Assembly (NCBI GenBank): GCA_021802545.1
Contig: JAJZRS010000003.1
Coordinates: forward strand, 1-64,000
Direction: 5' to 3'
DNA length: 64,000 nucleotides
Origin: Pseudomonadota bacterium
GTDB taxonomy: Bacteria > Pseudomonadota > Gammaproteobacteria > Burkholderiales > JABEVD01
Positions 10,305 to 19,103 of the stretch are shown here, piece by piece. Made by a program: the position numbers and the translations under genes. Numbering within the stretch: the first letter of the stretch is position 1; each line of letters opens with the position of its first letter. Below the pieces are notes generated by a model, which saw only the letters and a program-made list of their open reading frames with translations, was not told the DNA's origin and did no database searches.

Positions 10305-11555
10305 TCAGTTCTTTTTGAACAGTATTCCAAGCTGTTTCAGTTTTCTGTAAAGATGGGTTCTTTCCAGTCCCACGTTCTCGGCGACCCTGGTAATTCCTCC
10401 GCTTTCCTTGGCGAGATGATATTCGAAATACATCTTTTCGAAAGCATCCCTGGCTTCGCGCAGAGGAAGATCCAAGGGAAAAGGAAGACCGTCTTCGCTA
10501 GTCTGGTTTTTCTGTTTGGTGAGGATCTGGTTTGTGTTGGCCAGCGTGATTTCCTCTTCCAGGGAAGTGAGCGCGAGCGATTTGATGGTTGCCATGAGCT
10601 GGGCAAGGTTGCCAGGCCAGGCATAGTTGCGCAATGCATTGAGCGATGCGGTACTGAACCGCTTCATGGGAATTTCATTGGATTCCACATACTGGGAAAG
10701 AATCAGGTTAGAGAGATTGGGGATATCTTCCGGGTGAGCCCTCAAAGGGGGGATGACGATGGTCAGGCTCATGAGTTTCTGGAAAAGATCGGCATCGTAT
10801 TCACCTCGGGCAACAAGATTTGCAAGCGGCTTGCTTGAAGCGCAGATCAGCTTGATGCCGTTTTGCTCTGCCTTGTCGAAAAGGGAAAGCAAGGCTTTCT
10901 GCTCTTCCTTGTCAAAGTCGCAGATTTCCTTGATGAAGATCAATCCTTCCTTCGCCCGGTCGAGCAGCTCGGAAGAAAAAAGCATGCTCGATTCCTTGAT
11001 TTCCACCCAGGGAAAATTGGGATTTCTGAAGAAATGGGCGCAAATTTCGATTTCGCTTCCGGGCTCCCCCGTCAGCAATACGGGAAGGGTCAATTGTTTG
11101 GCGTGCTCCAGCGTTCTTTTCAGTTCGGCGACGACGCTGCTTTTGCCGAGCGAAGACAGGGAAAGGAGCGTGCTGTTTGCGGTGGCATTTCTCTGCAGAG
11201 CCCTTCCCACGGTGTTCAGCAGCTTCTGCAGGGCAATGGGTTTTTCAAGGAAATCGCAGGCGCCGATGCGTGTTGCTTCTACTGCGGTGTCGATGGTGCC
11301 ATGCCCGGACATCATCACGACCGGCATGGTCAGTAGGCCGGAATTGGCCCATTCCTTCAGAAGGGTGATGCCATCCGTGTCGGGCATCCAGATGTCGAGG
11401 AGGACGAGATCCGGCCGTGCCATGTTCCTCCTCTGCCGGGCTTCTTCCGCGTTTTCGGCCAGGACAACCTCGTAGCCTTCATCCCAGAGAATTTCCGATA
11501 AAAGGTCGCGGATGCCTATTTCGTCATCGACGACAAGAATCTGTTTTGCGCTCAT
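10305..11555 (-). CDS. ntrX: NtrX-like response regulator with a degenerate AAA+ domain
   Basis: This 416-residue protein is the likely partner of the adjacent NtrY kinase. The receiver domain (1-120) is intact, with DD at 10-11, phosphoacceptor Asp54 and Lys105. The central region aligns with a sigma-54 activator ATPase but has lost function: where Walker A should be, residues 163-170 read GEPGSEIE with no GKT/S, and no GAFTGA loop is visible. A Fis-type helix-turn-helix ends the protein (about 391-411, ERTHLYRKLKQLGI). It probably regulates by DNA binding alone, not by sigma-54 activation. The start codon directly follows the ntrY stop (TGAATGA), so translation is coupled. Confidence 0.85.
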   Translation of the reverse strand: MSAKQILVVDDEIGIRDLLSEILWDEGYEVVLAENAEEARQRRNMARPDLVLLDIWMPDTDGITLLKEWANSGLLTMPVVMMSGHGTIDTAVEATRIGACDFLEKPIALQKLLNTVGRALQRNATANSTLLSLSSLGKSSVVAELKRTLEHAKQLTLPVLLTGEPGSEIEICAHFFRNPNFPWVEIKESSMLFSSELLDRAKEGLIFIKEICDFDKEEQKALLSLFDKAEQNGIKLICASSKPLANLVARGEYDADLFQKLMSLTIVIPPLRAHPEDIPNLSNLILSQYVESNEIPMKRFSTASLNALRNYAWPGNLAQLMATIKSLALTSLEEEITLANTNQILTKQKNQTSEDGLPFPLDLPLREARDAFEKMYFEYHLAKESGGITRVAENVGLERTHLYRKLKQLGILFKKN

Positions 11556-13673
11556 TCAAGCCTCCTCGAGCGAAGGAAGGGAGATGCTGACGCGAGCTCC
11601 CTTGGGGTTGACGTTTTCAATCTGAATCGAGCCATTGTGCTCTTCCACGATCTTTTTGACGATGGCGAGCCCTAAGCCGGTTCCTTTCGGCTTTGTCGTG
11701 ATGTAGGGTTCAAAGGCTCGGGATATCAGCTGTTCAGGGAATCCGGTGCCATTGTCGACAATGCTCAGCTTGACGAGATTGCCTACGGATTCGGTCGAAA
11801 CGCCGATCTGCGGGTTTTTCGAATCGATCAGGGAATCCTGTGCATTTTTCAGCAGATTGTGCATGACTTGGCGAAGCTGGGTCTGATCTCCATTGATTTT
11901 AGGGAGGCGTTCTTCGAGCTGCACCGAAATGTGCGAGGATTCGTACAGCGTAAGCACTTCGCGGATCAGATGGTTGAGATCCACCGGCTGGAACTGCGGT
12001 TCGGCCGTTTTCGCATATTTGCTGAACGCATCGACCATGCTGTTCAGTGCGGAAACCTGATTGACGATGGTCTGGGTGGAGCGGGTCAGCATCTTGCTGT
12101 CCTGGGGATCCAGTTTGCTTTCCAGTTTTTGCTGAAGTCTTTCCGCAGAAAGCTGAATGGGCGTGAGCGGATTCTTGATTTCGTGGGCAAGGCGCCTTGC
12201 CACTTCCCCCCAGGCCGCGCTTCTTTGCGCCTGGACGAGATGCGTGATGTCGTCGAAAACGACAAGGTAGCCGTTCTCTGTAACATCCGGAAGGCGTGAG
12301 CCGCGCACAAGCAGGATCTGCGTGCTGCCCTTTCCGGAAAGGTCTAGCTGCTTTTGCCATTCGATCTCGTCCGATGAGGCGAATTCCCTGCGTATCTCGG
12401 ACGAAAGTGGTTCGAGGAAAGGATGGTGCCATCCCCATTCGCCGAGCGGCGCATTCCAGAGATCGGAAAAATCCAGGCCAAGGATCGCCCGTGCTGCCGG
12501 ATTGGCCGAACGCAGCACGAAGGACTTGTCGAAAGCGAGCACTCCGGACGACAGGCTGGACAGGATGCTTTCGAGATAGGCTTTTGCGCTTTCGATCTGC
12601 TCCTGGTTCTTCTGGACGGAAGCTCGCGCTTCGGCAAGCTGGTACGTCATCAGATTGAAGGACTGGGTCAATATGCCCAGTTCGTCACGGCTCTTGACCG
12701 GATGGAACTGGCTGAAATCGCCCTGGGCGACGGCGCGCGTTCCCTCGGCAAGAATGGCGAGCGGGGCGCTCAACCTTTCGCTGATGAAGAAAGCGACGGC
12801 AAGCGCGGAAAGCAGGGCGAGCAGGAGCGAGAGCGTGAGCGTCAGGCCGTACAGCCTTTTCAAGCCCAGCCTGGACAAGGAAAGCCCCTGATAGTCGCGA
12901 TAGACGTTCTGGACCGTCTCGGCATCCCTGGCCAGCTGCTTGGGCACATGCTCGAGGAGCTGCAGGACGCGAATGTCTTCGTTGAGCCTCAGGACGTTCA
13001 CGGGAACGACGACGCGCAGATAAAGCCCTTTCCCCGGAATGGACTCGACGACGCTGTAGGATTTTTGCATCCTGATTTGATGGAGGACGGAAGGCGAAGG
13101 AAAATCGAGCACAGGTCCTTCGTTTTCGGAGCCGGAAAAAGCGATGATCTGCCCTGATTTCCTGAAGAGCGTGCCGTCCTGCGCACCTGTCTGGTCGACC
13201 ATGCGGCTGAAGTTCGAAGGGAGAAGATCGTCGGGAAGGTCGGCCAGGGAGAAGGCCATGGCGTTCGCCCGTTTTTCGAGATCCTTGCTCATGTTGTCAA
13301 GCGTCGTCCGCCCGAGATTCAGCCCGCCTTCGAGCGCCTTGTCGACCCTGACGTCGAACCAGGATTCGATGCTTTTGGAAAGAAACTGCACGGAAAGCGT
13401 GTAAATCAATACACCCGGAAGGATGGACATGAGAGAAAAGAAAAGCACGAGCCGGAAGGTGAGTTTGGCGCCGAACACCTTGGTTTTGAGTTTTCTGAGC
13501 AGCACGAAAAGCTGATAGGCGACGAGCCCCGAAAGCAGAAGAACAATGCCTCCGCTCAGGCCGAACAGTACGGTGTAGTGCTTGGAAAACAGGGCCGTGT
13601 TGGCGCTGGCAAGCGACAGCAGATAAAGCAGTACCGTGCCGAGGGCGGCGCAAATGATCAGGAGATATTTCAA
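11556..13673 (-). CDS. ntrY: NtrY-type sensor histidine kinase
   Basis: This 705-residue membrane kinase has two N-terminal transmembrane helices, a third near residue 80, a periplasmic region, and another helix near 280-300. A HAMP linker (ISERLSAPLAILAEGTRAVAQGD), a PAS domain (about 370-480), a HisKA box with His497 (RLAHEIKNPLTPI) and a HATPase domain with NLLKNAQDS, VDNGTGFP and GTGLGLAIVKKI follow. It should autophosphorylate and pass phosphate to NtrX. NtrYX pairs in proteobacteria govern nitrogen metabolism, redox or envelope responses; the signal here is unknown. It is encoded just downstream of a DUF4390 gene, a common betaproteobacterial arrangement. Confidence 0.9.
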   Translation of the reverse strand: MKYLLIICAALGTVLLYLLSLASANTALFSKHYTVLFGLSGGIVLLLSGLVAYQLFVLLRKLKTKVFGAKLTFRLVLFFSLMSILPGVLIYTLSVQFLSKSIESWFDVRVDKALEGGLNLGRTTLDNMSKDLEKRANAMAFSLADLPDDLLPSNFSRMVDQTGAQDGTLFRKSGQIIAFSGSENEGPVLDFPSPSVLHQIRMQKSYSVVESIPGKGLYLRVVVPVNVLRLNEDIRVLQLLEHVPKQLARDAETVQNVYRDYQGLSLSRLGLKRLYGLTLTLSLLLALLSALAVAFFISERLSAPLAILAEGTRAVAQGDFSQFHPVKSRDELGILTQSFNLMTYQLAEARASVQKNQEQIESAKAYLESILSSLSSGVLAFDKSFVLRSANPAARAILGLDFSDLWNAPLGEWGWHHPFLEPLSSEIRREFASSDEIEWQKQLDLSGKGSTQILLVRGSRLPDVTENGYLVVFDDITHLVQAQRSAAWGEVARRLAHEIKNPLTPIQLSAERLQQKLESKLDPQDSKMLTRSTQTIVNQVSALNSMVDAFSKYAKTAEPQFQPVDLNHLIREVLTLYESSHISVQLEERLPKINGDQTQLRQVMHNLLKNAQDSLIDSKNPQIGVSTESVGNLVKLSIVDNGTGFPEQLISRAFEPYITTKPKGTGLGLAIVKKIVEEHNGSIQIENVNPKGARVSISLPSLEEA

Positions 13674-13683
13674 GATGCTGCCG

Positions 13684-14220
13684 TCACGGAACGAAATTCC
13701 ATTTGAACCAGTCGGAGCTCAGGTTCCATTCGTTGGATGCCAGGGCATCGATCTGGAAGGGCTTGGGCAGCATGGAAACGTCCAGGGACATGCGCAGCAT
13801 GCCGGTATAGTCAGCTCCCTTTGTCAGGACAGCCCTGTCGATGACCTGCCTGTGGAGCAGGCTGCCGAGAACGCTCACTGCATCGGAAAGGTTGTCGAAA
13901 TTCTGGTAAAGCGTACCGCTGCTCAGCCTGTACTGCTGGGTCAGCGCATTGTAGCTCAGTTTGGTATGCCAGGTGGCGTCGACGATTTTTTCGTTGAACC
14001 AATACCAGCGCACCCGGGTGAGTTCGAATTCGGTCAGAAAAGTGAGCGGGACCCCTTTTTTCAGGGCCTCCTCAAGGGTTGAGTTGAGGCTGATCTCGAA
14101 ATAGGCATTGAGGCGGTATTCGTCGTTGGCGGAAAACCCGGCCGATTTGACGCGGATGCCGTCCGCATGGGCCGAAAAGCTGAACAGGAGAAGAAGCGCG
14201 ACCAATCGCCAGAAGCGCAT
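13684..14220 (-). CDS. DUF4390 exported protein
   Basis: This predicted 178-residue exported protein starts with MRFWRLVALLLLFSFSAHA, a clear signal peptide with cleavage after AHA. The reading frame extends 33 codons upstream, but that part overlaps rsmB and lacks secretion features, so the internal ATG at 14220 is preferred. The rest looks like the DUF4390 family, which is repeatedly found between rsmB and ntrY in betaproteobacteria. No catalytic motif is visible. Its position suggests a periplasmic partner of the NtrY sensor domain, which is inference. Confidence 0.8.
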   Translation of the reverse strand: MRFWRLVALLLLFSFSAHADGIRVKSAGFSANDEYRLNAYFEISLNSTLEEALKKGVPLTFLTEFELTRVRWYWFNEKIVDATWHTKLSYNALTQQYRLSSGTLYQNFDNLSDAVSVLGSLLHRQVIDRAVLTKGADYTGMLRMSLDVSMLPKPFQIDALASNEWNLSSDWFKWNFVP

Positions 14221-14224
14221 CGGA

Positions 14225-15469
14225 TCAAGCCTTCTTGATGAGCGCATAGAAAAAGCCGTCTTGTTTGTCGTCAGGCAGCAATTGAAACCCTTCATCAGCC
14301 AGGAGGATTGCGTCGGCATGCCTTTTCAAGAAAAGCGCGACGAGCCCCATGTTTTCTTCTTCGAATACCGAGCAGGTTGAGTAAAGCAATTTACCACCAC
14401 TTTCCAAGGTTTGCCATAAAGCGTCGAGGATGGCGCTCTGCTGAGTGGTGAAGGTCTCGATGTCTTCCGGCCGCCTCAGCCATTTGATGTCCGGGTGGCG
14501 CCGGACCACGCCGGATGCGGAGCAGGGGACATCGGCGAGGATGCGCTGGAAGAGCGTGCCGTCCCACCAGGATGAGGTGTCGGAGGCATCTGCGGTCAGG
14601 ACTTTCCCGGCAAGCCCCAGCCTGCCGAAGTTTTCCCTGATCTGCTCTGCACGGGATGGACTGTTGTCGAGACTGAGCAGGTCGACCGAAGCGGCCTCCA
14701 GGATGTGCGCCGATTTTCCGCCCGGCGCAGCGCAGGCATCCAGCACCCGCATGCCGTCCTCGAGATCGAGAAGGATGGCCGCCTTCTGCGCGCCCAGATC
14801 CTGGACGGATGCGAGCCCTTCAGCGAATCCCGGTAGGCTGTCCACGGGCATGGGCTTGGAGAGCATCAGGGCGGATTCAGAAAGCGGGATGAATTCGATG
14901 CCGTTTTCCTGAAGAAGCGCCTGATAGGCCGCGGACGTGGTTTTTCTCCTGTTGATCCTCAATGTCATCGGCGGGCGGGAGTTTCCCGCATCCAGAATCC
15001 GGGCGTAATCCGCCGGATACTGGTTCTTCAGCTTGTCTATCCACCATTTCGGATGATTGAAGATGGCCGCCTCGCTGTTCGATGCGGCCTCGAGGAGCGC
15101 GTCTTTCTGCCTGAGGAAATTGCGCAGCACGGCATTGACCAGGGGCTTTCCAAATTTCGGGGCCACCCCGACGGCATGGTCGACGACGGCGTGTTTCGCT
15201 GCCTGGGAATAGTTGAGCTGGTAGAGCGCGACCAGCAGGAGGGCCTCGATCTGGCTGTCCTTGGGCTGCTTTTTGACGAGCATGCCCAGGATCGTTTTCA
15301 GGAAACCCAGATTGCGGAAAACCCCGTAGCTCAAGTCCTGGATCGCGCCGCGCTGCGCGGGATTCAGCCCGGAGTGGGTGTGCCAGATTTCGTTCAGCGT
15401 TTTTGTCAGGTTCCGCCCGCCCAGCGTCCTGGACACGGCGTAGCTTGCAAGCCGCTGGACCTGGTGCAT
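14225..15469 (-). CDS. rsmB: 16S rRNA (cytosine-967 C5)-methyltransferase RsmB
   Basis: This 414-residue enzyme methylates C967 of 16S rRNA using S-adenosylmethionine. An N-terminal NusB-like RNA-binding domain (residues 1-130) precedes the RsmB catalytic domain. Motifs seen include LDACAAPGGKSAHILE (SAM binding), ADVPCSASGVVRRHPDIKW with one catalytic cysteine, and LYSTCSVFEEEN with the other. It lies 3 bp after fmt on the same strand, in the common def-fmt-rsmB order. Confidence 0.95.
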   Translation of the reverse strand: MHQVQRLASYAVSRTLGGRNLTKTLNEIWHTHSGLNPAQRGAIQDLSYGVFRNLGFLKTILGMLVKKQPKDSQIEALLLVALYQLNYSQAAKHAVVDHAVGVAPKFGKPLVNAVLRNFLRQKDALLEAASNSEAAIFNHPKWWIDKLKNQYPADYARILDAGNSRPPMTLRINRRKTTSAAYQALLQENGIEFIPLSESALMLSKPMPVDSLPGFAEGLASVQDLGAQKAAILLDLEDGMRVLDACAAPGGKSAHILEAASVDLLSLDNSPSRAEQIRENFGRLGLAGKVLTADASDTSSWWDGTLFQRILADVPCSASGVVRRHPDIKWLRRPEDIETFTTQQSAILDALWQTLESGGKLLYSTCSVFEEENMGLVALFLKRHADAILLADEGFQLLPDDKQDGFFYALIKKA

Positions 15470-15472
15470 CGG

Positions 15473-16396
15473 TCAGCGCAGCTTCGAGCCTGCGGGAATC
15501 GGAAACCCCGGCAGGAATTGTTTCACGTGAAGCCTTTTCCCCCCGGGCTTCTGGAGCACTTCAAGTTCGAGCCCATCCTTGCCGCAGGCAACGAGCAGCC
15601 CGCCATCCTTCTGCACTTCGCCGGGGGCGCCAGTGACCCCCTCGACTAGGCGCGCTTTCCAGATCTTGATGGGCGTTTCCTCGAACAGGCAGGCAGCGCC
15701 TGGAAAAGGATCGAAGGCACGGATTTGCCGTTCGATTTGCCTGGCGTCTTCTTCCCAGCGTATCGAGGATTCCGATTTGTTCAGCTTCGCCGCATAAGTG
15801 GCGAGCGCATCGTCCTGCTTTTTTCCCTGGAAGCGTTCGCCCGGGTTCTTCGAGAGCTGGCCGACGATGGATTTCGCGCCGAGCTCGGCGAGCTTGTCGT
15901 GCAGGCTCTGGCCCGTATCATCGTCCTCGATGGGGATCTGCGCGATATCGAGGATGTCGCCCGTATCGAGCCCTTCGTCCATCTGCATGAGGGTGATGCC
16001 CGTTGCGGCATCGCCGGCGAGAATGGCGCGCTGTATGGGCGCCGCCCCGCGCCACCTGGGCAGGATGGACGCATGGATGTTGATGCACCCGAGGCGAGGG
16101 ATTTCCAGGATGGAGGCGGGGAGGATCAGGCCGTAGGCAGCAACCACCATGACGTCGGCGTGGAGGGAATCGAGCATCTTCTCGATGTCCGGGTTGTTCT
16201 TGAGCGTGCTGGGCTGGAACACGGAAAGCCCGTGTTTTTCGGCGAGCACCTTCACCGGGCTTTGCGTCGTCTTCATGCCGCGGCCGGCAGCCTTGTCGGG
16301 TTGGGTGAGGACAAGGGCAATGTCGTGCCCCGCCGCAAGAAGGGCGTCCAGGGCTGCTGCTGCGAAAAAGGGTGTACCTGCGAAAATGATTTTCAA
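15473..16396 (-). CDS. fmt: Methionyl-tRNA formyltransferase
   Basis: This 307-residue enzyme formylates initiator Met-tRNA with 10-formyl-THF. The N-terminal hydrolase-like domain contains IIFAGTPFFAA, the catalytic asparagine/histidine motif INIHASILPRWRGAAPIQRA near residues 108-127, and LMQMDEGLDTGDI. The C-terminal tRNA-binding domain is present. It starts 4 bp after def. A parS-like palindrome is embedded in its coding sequence at 15519-15534. Confidence 0.96.
   Translation of the reverse strand: MKIIFAGTPFFAAAALDALLAAGHDIALVLTQPDKAAGRGMKTTQSPVKVLAEKHGLSVFQPSTLKNNPDIEKMLDSLHADVMVVAAYGLILPASILEIPRLGCINIHASILPRWRGAAPIQRAILAGDAATGITLMQMDEGLDTGDILDIAQIPIEDDDTGQSLHDKLAELGAKSIVGQLSKNPGERFQGKKQDDALATYAAKLNKSESSIRWEEDARQIERQIRAFDPFPGAACLFEETPIKIWKARLVEGVTGAPGEVQKDGGLLVACGKDGLELEVLQKPGGKRLHVKQFLPGFPIPAGSKLR
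15519..15534. promoter_or_regulatory. parS-like ParB binding site inside fmt
   Basis: The 16-mer TGTTTCACGTGAAGCC differs at two positions from the parS consensus TGTTNCACGTGAAACA. The CACGTG core is intact. It lies within the fmt coding region, about 33 kb from parAB. Affinity may be lower than for the sites at 40115 and 46391. Confidence 0.6.
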
Positions 16397-16400
16397 ATGA

Positions 16401-16904
16401 CTACATCCGCTCCCTGGCCAGTTTCTTCATTTTGGCCAGGATTCTCGTTTGTTTCAGACGGGAAAGATATTCGACGAACACCTTGCCCTTGAGGTGATCG
16501 ATTTCATGCTGGATGCAGATGGAAAGCAGTCCGTCGGCATGAATCTCGAAAGTGTTTCCCTCATCGTCCTGGGCCGTGACGGTGACGCGCTCGGCCCGAT
16601 CGACGTTCTCGAATATGCCGGGGACGGAAAGGCAGCCTTCCTCGACGTCGGATTTGCCGCTCATGGCGGTGATTTCCGGATTGACCAGGATCATCGGTTT
16701 GTCCTTGGCTTCCGAAAGGTCGATCACGATGACCTGCTTTTGCACGTCGACCTGGGTTGCAGCGAGACCGACGCCTGGCGCGGCGTACATCGTTTCCTTC
16801 ATGTCGGCAACCAGCGACTTCAGCGCTTCGTCGAAGACGGTGACCCTTTCCGCGGCAAGGTGCAGCCGCTCGTCAGGGTATTGGAGGATTCTCAAGAGTG
16901 CCAT
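16401..16904 (-). CDS. def: Peptide deformylase
   Basis: This 167-residue metalloenzyme removes the formyl group from nascent N-terminal methionine. All three family motifs are seen: [16 protein letters not shown] and [12 protein letters not shown], which carry the metal-binding Cys and two His. The reading frame extends 25 codons upstream, but [14 protein letters not shown] is the standard N-terminus. It heads the def-fmt-rsmB cluster and is divergent from a LysM protein gene across 67 bp. Confidence 0.96.
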   Translation of the reverse strand: MALLRILQYPDERLHLAAERVTVFDEALKSLVADMKETMYAAPGVGLAATQVDVQKQVIVIDLSEAKDKPMILVNPEITAMSGKSDVEEGCLSVPGIFENVDRAERVTVTAQDDEGNTFEIHADGLLSICIQHEIDHLKGKVFVEYLSRLKQTRILAKMKKLARERM

Positions 16905-16971
16905 AGGTACTTGCCAATTCGTTTTGCCGGATGCAGAATCTGACAGGATGTCTTCCTGCTCAGGAGCGCCA

Positions 16972-17979
16972 ATGCGCAATATTATTATATCGTTGTTTTT
17001 CCTTTCGAGCTTGATTCCTTTGGGTTCCGGCGCAGAGGAAATCCAGCTGCAGGACCAGGCTCCCTCCCGTTATGTCGTCAAGCAAGGCGACACGCTCTGG
17101 GGAATTTCCGCCCGCTTCCTCAAGGATCCCTGGAAGTGGCCGCAGATCTGGGGAATGAACCGCGAAGAGATAGAAAACCCGCACCTCATCTATCCGGGCG
17201 ACGTGATCGTTCTGGAAAACGAAAACGGGACGACGAAACTCATGATCGAGAAGTCCCAGGAGAAGCCGCTTGAGACGGTCAAGCTCGAACCCGGGGTCCA
17301 GATCAGGGATCTGGGCAGGGCGATCCCGACCATTTCCATGTCCGTCATCGGCCCGTTCCTGACGAAAACCCGTGTGATGAGCGAGACGGAATGGGAAGGT
17401 GCGCCCAGCATCGTCGCCGGCACGGAAAGCAGCGACATCCTGGGCGAAGGGGAGTCGGGATATGTTTCTGGATTGAAGGGCAAGAACGTCACCTTTTCGA
17501 TATACGGAAAGGGGAGGGAGCTCGTCGATCCTGATACCGGGGAATCCCTCGGGTTGGAGGCCGAATACCTGGGCGAGGCGAGGGTCGTCAAGGCAGGAAA
17601 TCCCGCAAAGATAGAAGTCACCCGCTCCGTGAAGGAAATCGACATTGGCGCAAAGCTGTTCCCCGTCGTCGAGCAGACGGTTCTGCATTACGTGCCGCAC
17701 GCGCCTGACAAGATGATCACGGGCCACATCCTTTCCTCCTACAGCGGCATGATCGGCCAGGGCGACATCGTCGCCATCGATCTCGGCACGAAAAAAGGCA
17801 TCGAACTGGGTGACGTGCTCGCCGTCTATCGCGATGGAAAAGAAGTCAACGACGTCAAGCTTCCGTCCGAGCGGGTGGGGCTCATCATGGTTTTCCTCGC
17901 TTATGACGATGTCTCCTATGCGCTCGTCGTCCAGAGCAAACGGACGATCTACAATACGGACATCGTAAGGACGCCCTAG
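16972..17979 (+). CDS. Exported LysM-domain protein
   Basis: This 335-residue exported protein has a signal peptide ([20 protein letters not shown]) and then a LysM peptidoglycan-binding domain at about residues 30-85 ([20 protein letters not shown] to YPGDVIVLE). The remaining 250 residues form repeated beta-rich segments with no recognised catalytic motif. AGGAG at 16962-16966 supports the start. The gene lies directly before dprA and divergent from def, an order found in many betaproteobacteria. It is probably periplasmic or wall-associated; its precise role is unknown. Confidence 0.85.
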   Translation: MRNIIISLFFLSSLIPLGSGAEEIQLQDQAPSRYVVKQGDTLWGISARFLKDPWKWPQIWGMNREEIENPHLIYPGDVIVLENENGTTKLMIEKSQEKPLETVKLEPGVQIRDLGRAIPTISMSVIGPFLTKTRVMSETEWEGAPSIVAGTESSDILGEGESGYVSGLKGKNVTFSIYGKGRELVDPDTGESLGLEAEYLGEARVVKAGNPAKIEVTRSVKEIDIGAKLFPVVEQTVLHYVPHAPDKMITGHILSSYSGMIGQGDIVAIDLGTKKGIELGDVLAVYRDGKEVNDVKLPSERVGLIMVFLAYDDVSYALVVQSKRTIYNTDIVRTP

Positions 17980-17980
17980 T

Positions 17981-19039
17981 TTGGACGCCGCGGGCTGGAT
18001 CGCTCTCGGCGCAATCGAAGGCCTGGGAGGAGCGTCCTACAGGAAGCTCCTCTCCGCATTCGGCGACCCCGAGATCGTTCTCAAGGCGGGGAGAGGGGAT
18101 CTTTGCAAGGTCGTCGATTCTTCCCTGGCGTCCCGCATTCTTCAGGGACCCGATCAGACGCTTGTCGAGAAGACGCTCAGGTGGCTCGAGGATCCGGCCT
18201 GCGGCATCGTCACGCTTGCAGACGAAGACTATCCTCGCCTCCTGTTCGATGTTCCCGATCCGCCGCCCTTCTTCTATTTCAAGGGAAACAGGGCTCTGCT
18301 CGGCAAAAAGGCTTTGGCCGTCGTCGGAAGCAGGAATGCGACGCCCCAGGGGATCGAAAATGCCAGGCAAATTTCCAGGGCGCTGAGCGATTCCGGGCTT
18401 TCGATCGTCAGCGGGCTCGCCCATGGGATAGACGCCGCAGCCCACGAAGGGGGGTTGGCAGGCGCATCGTCCAGCATCGCGGTGATCGGGACGGGAATGG
18501 ACATTCGCTATCCTTCGGGAAATTCGCTTCTTGCCCAAAGGTTGGAGAAGGAGGGACTGATCATTTCGGAGTTCCCGCTCGGGATGCCGCCGCTTGCCGG
18601 AAATTTCCCGAGGCGCAACCGCATCATCAGCGGCCTTTGCCTCGGCTGCCTCGTCGTCGAGGCGGGGATCAGGAGCGGCTCGCTGATCACTGCGCGATAT
18701 GCCATGGAGCAGGGGAGAGAGATTTTTGCGGTTCCCGGGTCGATCCATTCCCCGCTTTCCAAGGGCCCCCACAAGCTCATCAAACAGGGCGCAAAGCTTG
18801 TCGAGAGCGCCAACGACATTCTCGAGGAATTGAATCTGCCTGCATACGCGTCTCAGGAAGGGAAGCAATTAGTTCAGGATTCCTTTCTTGACGCCATGGG
18901 ATTCGACCCGGTCGACCAGGATGTCCTTTGCGAAAGGACCGGGCTTGCCGCCCAGGCTGTTTCCGCCCGGCTGCTCGAGCTGGAAATGTCGGGAATCGTG
19001 AAAAGGATGGCGGGCGGAATGTACCAGAGGCTGAGTTAA
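17981..19039 (+). CDS. dprA: DNA-processing protein DprA
   Basis: This 352-residue protein loads RecA on incoming single-stranded DNA during natural transformation. The Rossmann-type DprA core is complete: ALAVVGSRNATPQG, SGLAHGIDAAAHEG, AVIGTGMDIRYPSGN, FPRRNRIISGL and VVEAGIRSGSLITA. A C-terminal winged-helix DprA domain follows (about 290-350). The start appears to be TTG, one base after the LysM gene stop. Presence of dprA suggests, but does not prove, competence. Confidence 0.94.
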   Translation: MDAAGWIALGAIEGLGGASYRKLLSAFGDPEIVLKAGRGDLCKVVDSSLASRILQGPDQTLVEKTLRWLEDPACGIVTLADEDYPRLLFDVPDPPPFFYFKGNRALLGKKALAVVGSRNATPQGIENARQISRALSDSGLSIVSGLAHGIDAAAHEGGLAGASSSIAVIGTGMDIRYPSGNSLLAQRLEKEGLIISEFPLGMPPLAGNFPRRNRIISGLCLGCLVVEAGIRSGSLITARYAMEQGREIFAVPGSIHSPLSKGPHKLIKQGAKLVESANDILEELNLPAYASQEGKQLVQDSFLDAMGFDPVDQDVLCERTGLAAQAVSARLLELEMSGIVKRMAGGMYQRLS

Positions 19040-19103
19040 TTTTCTTGCCCTTCGCTAATTTTGTTTCTATGATCCACGAATCTTGAAAATTTAAGCATTT
19101 CGT

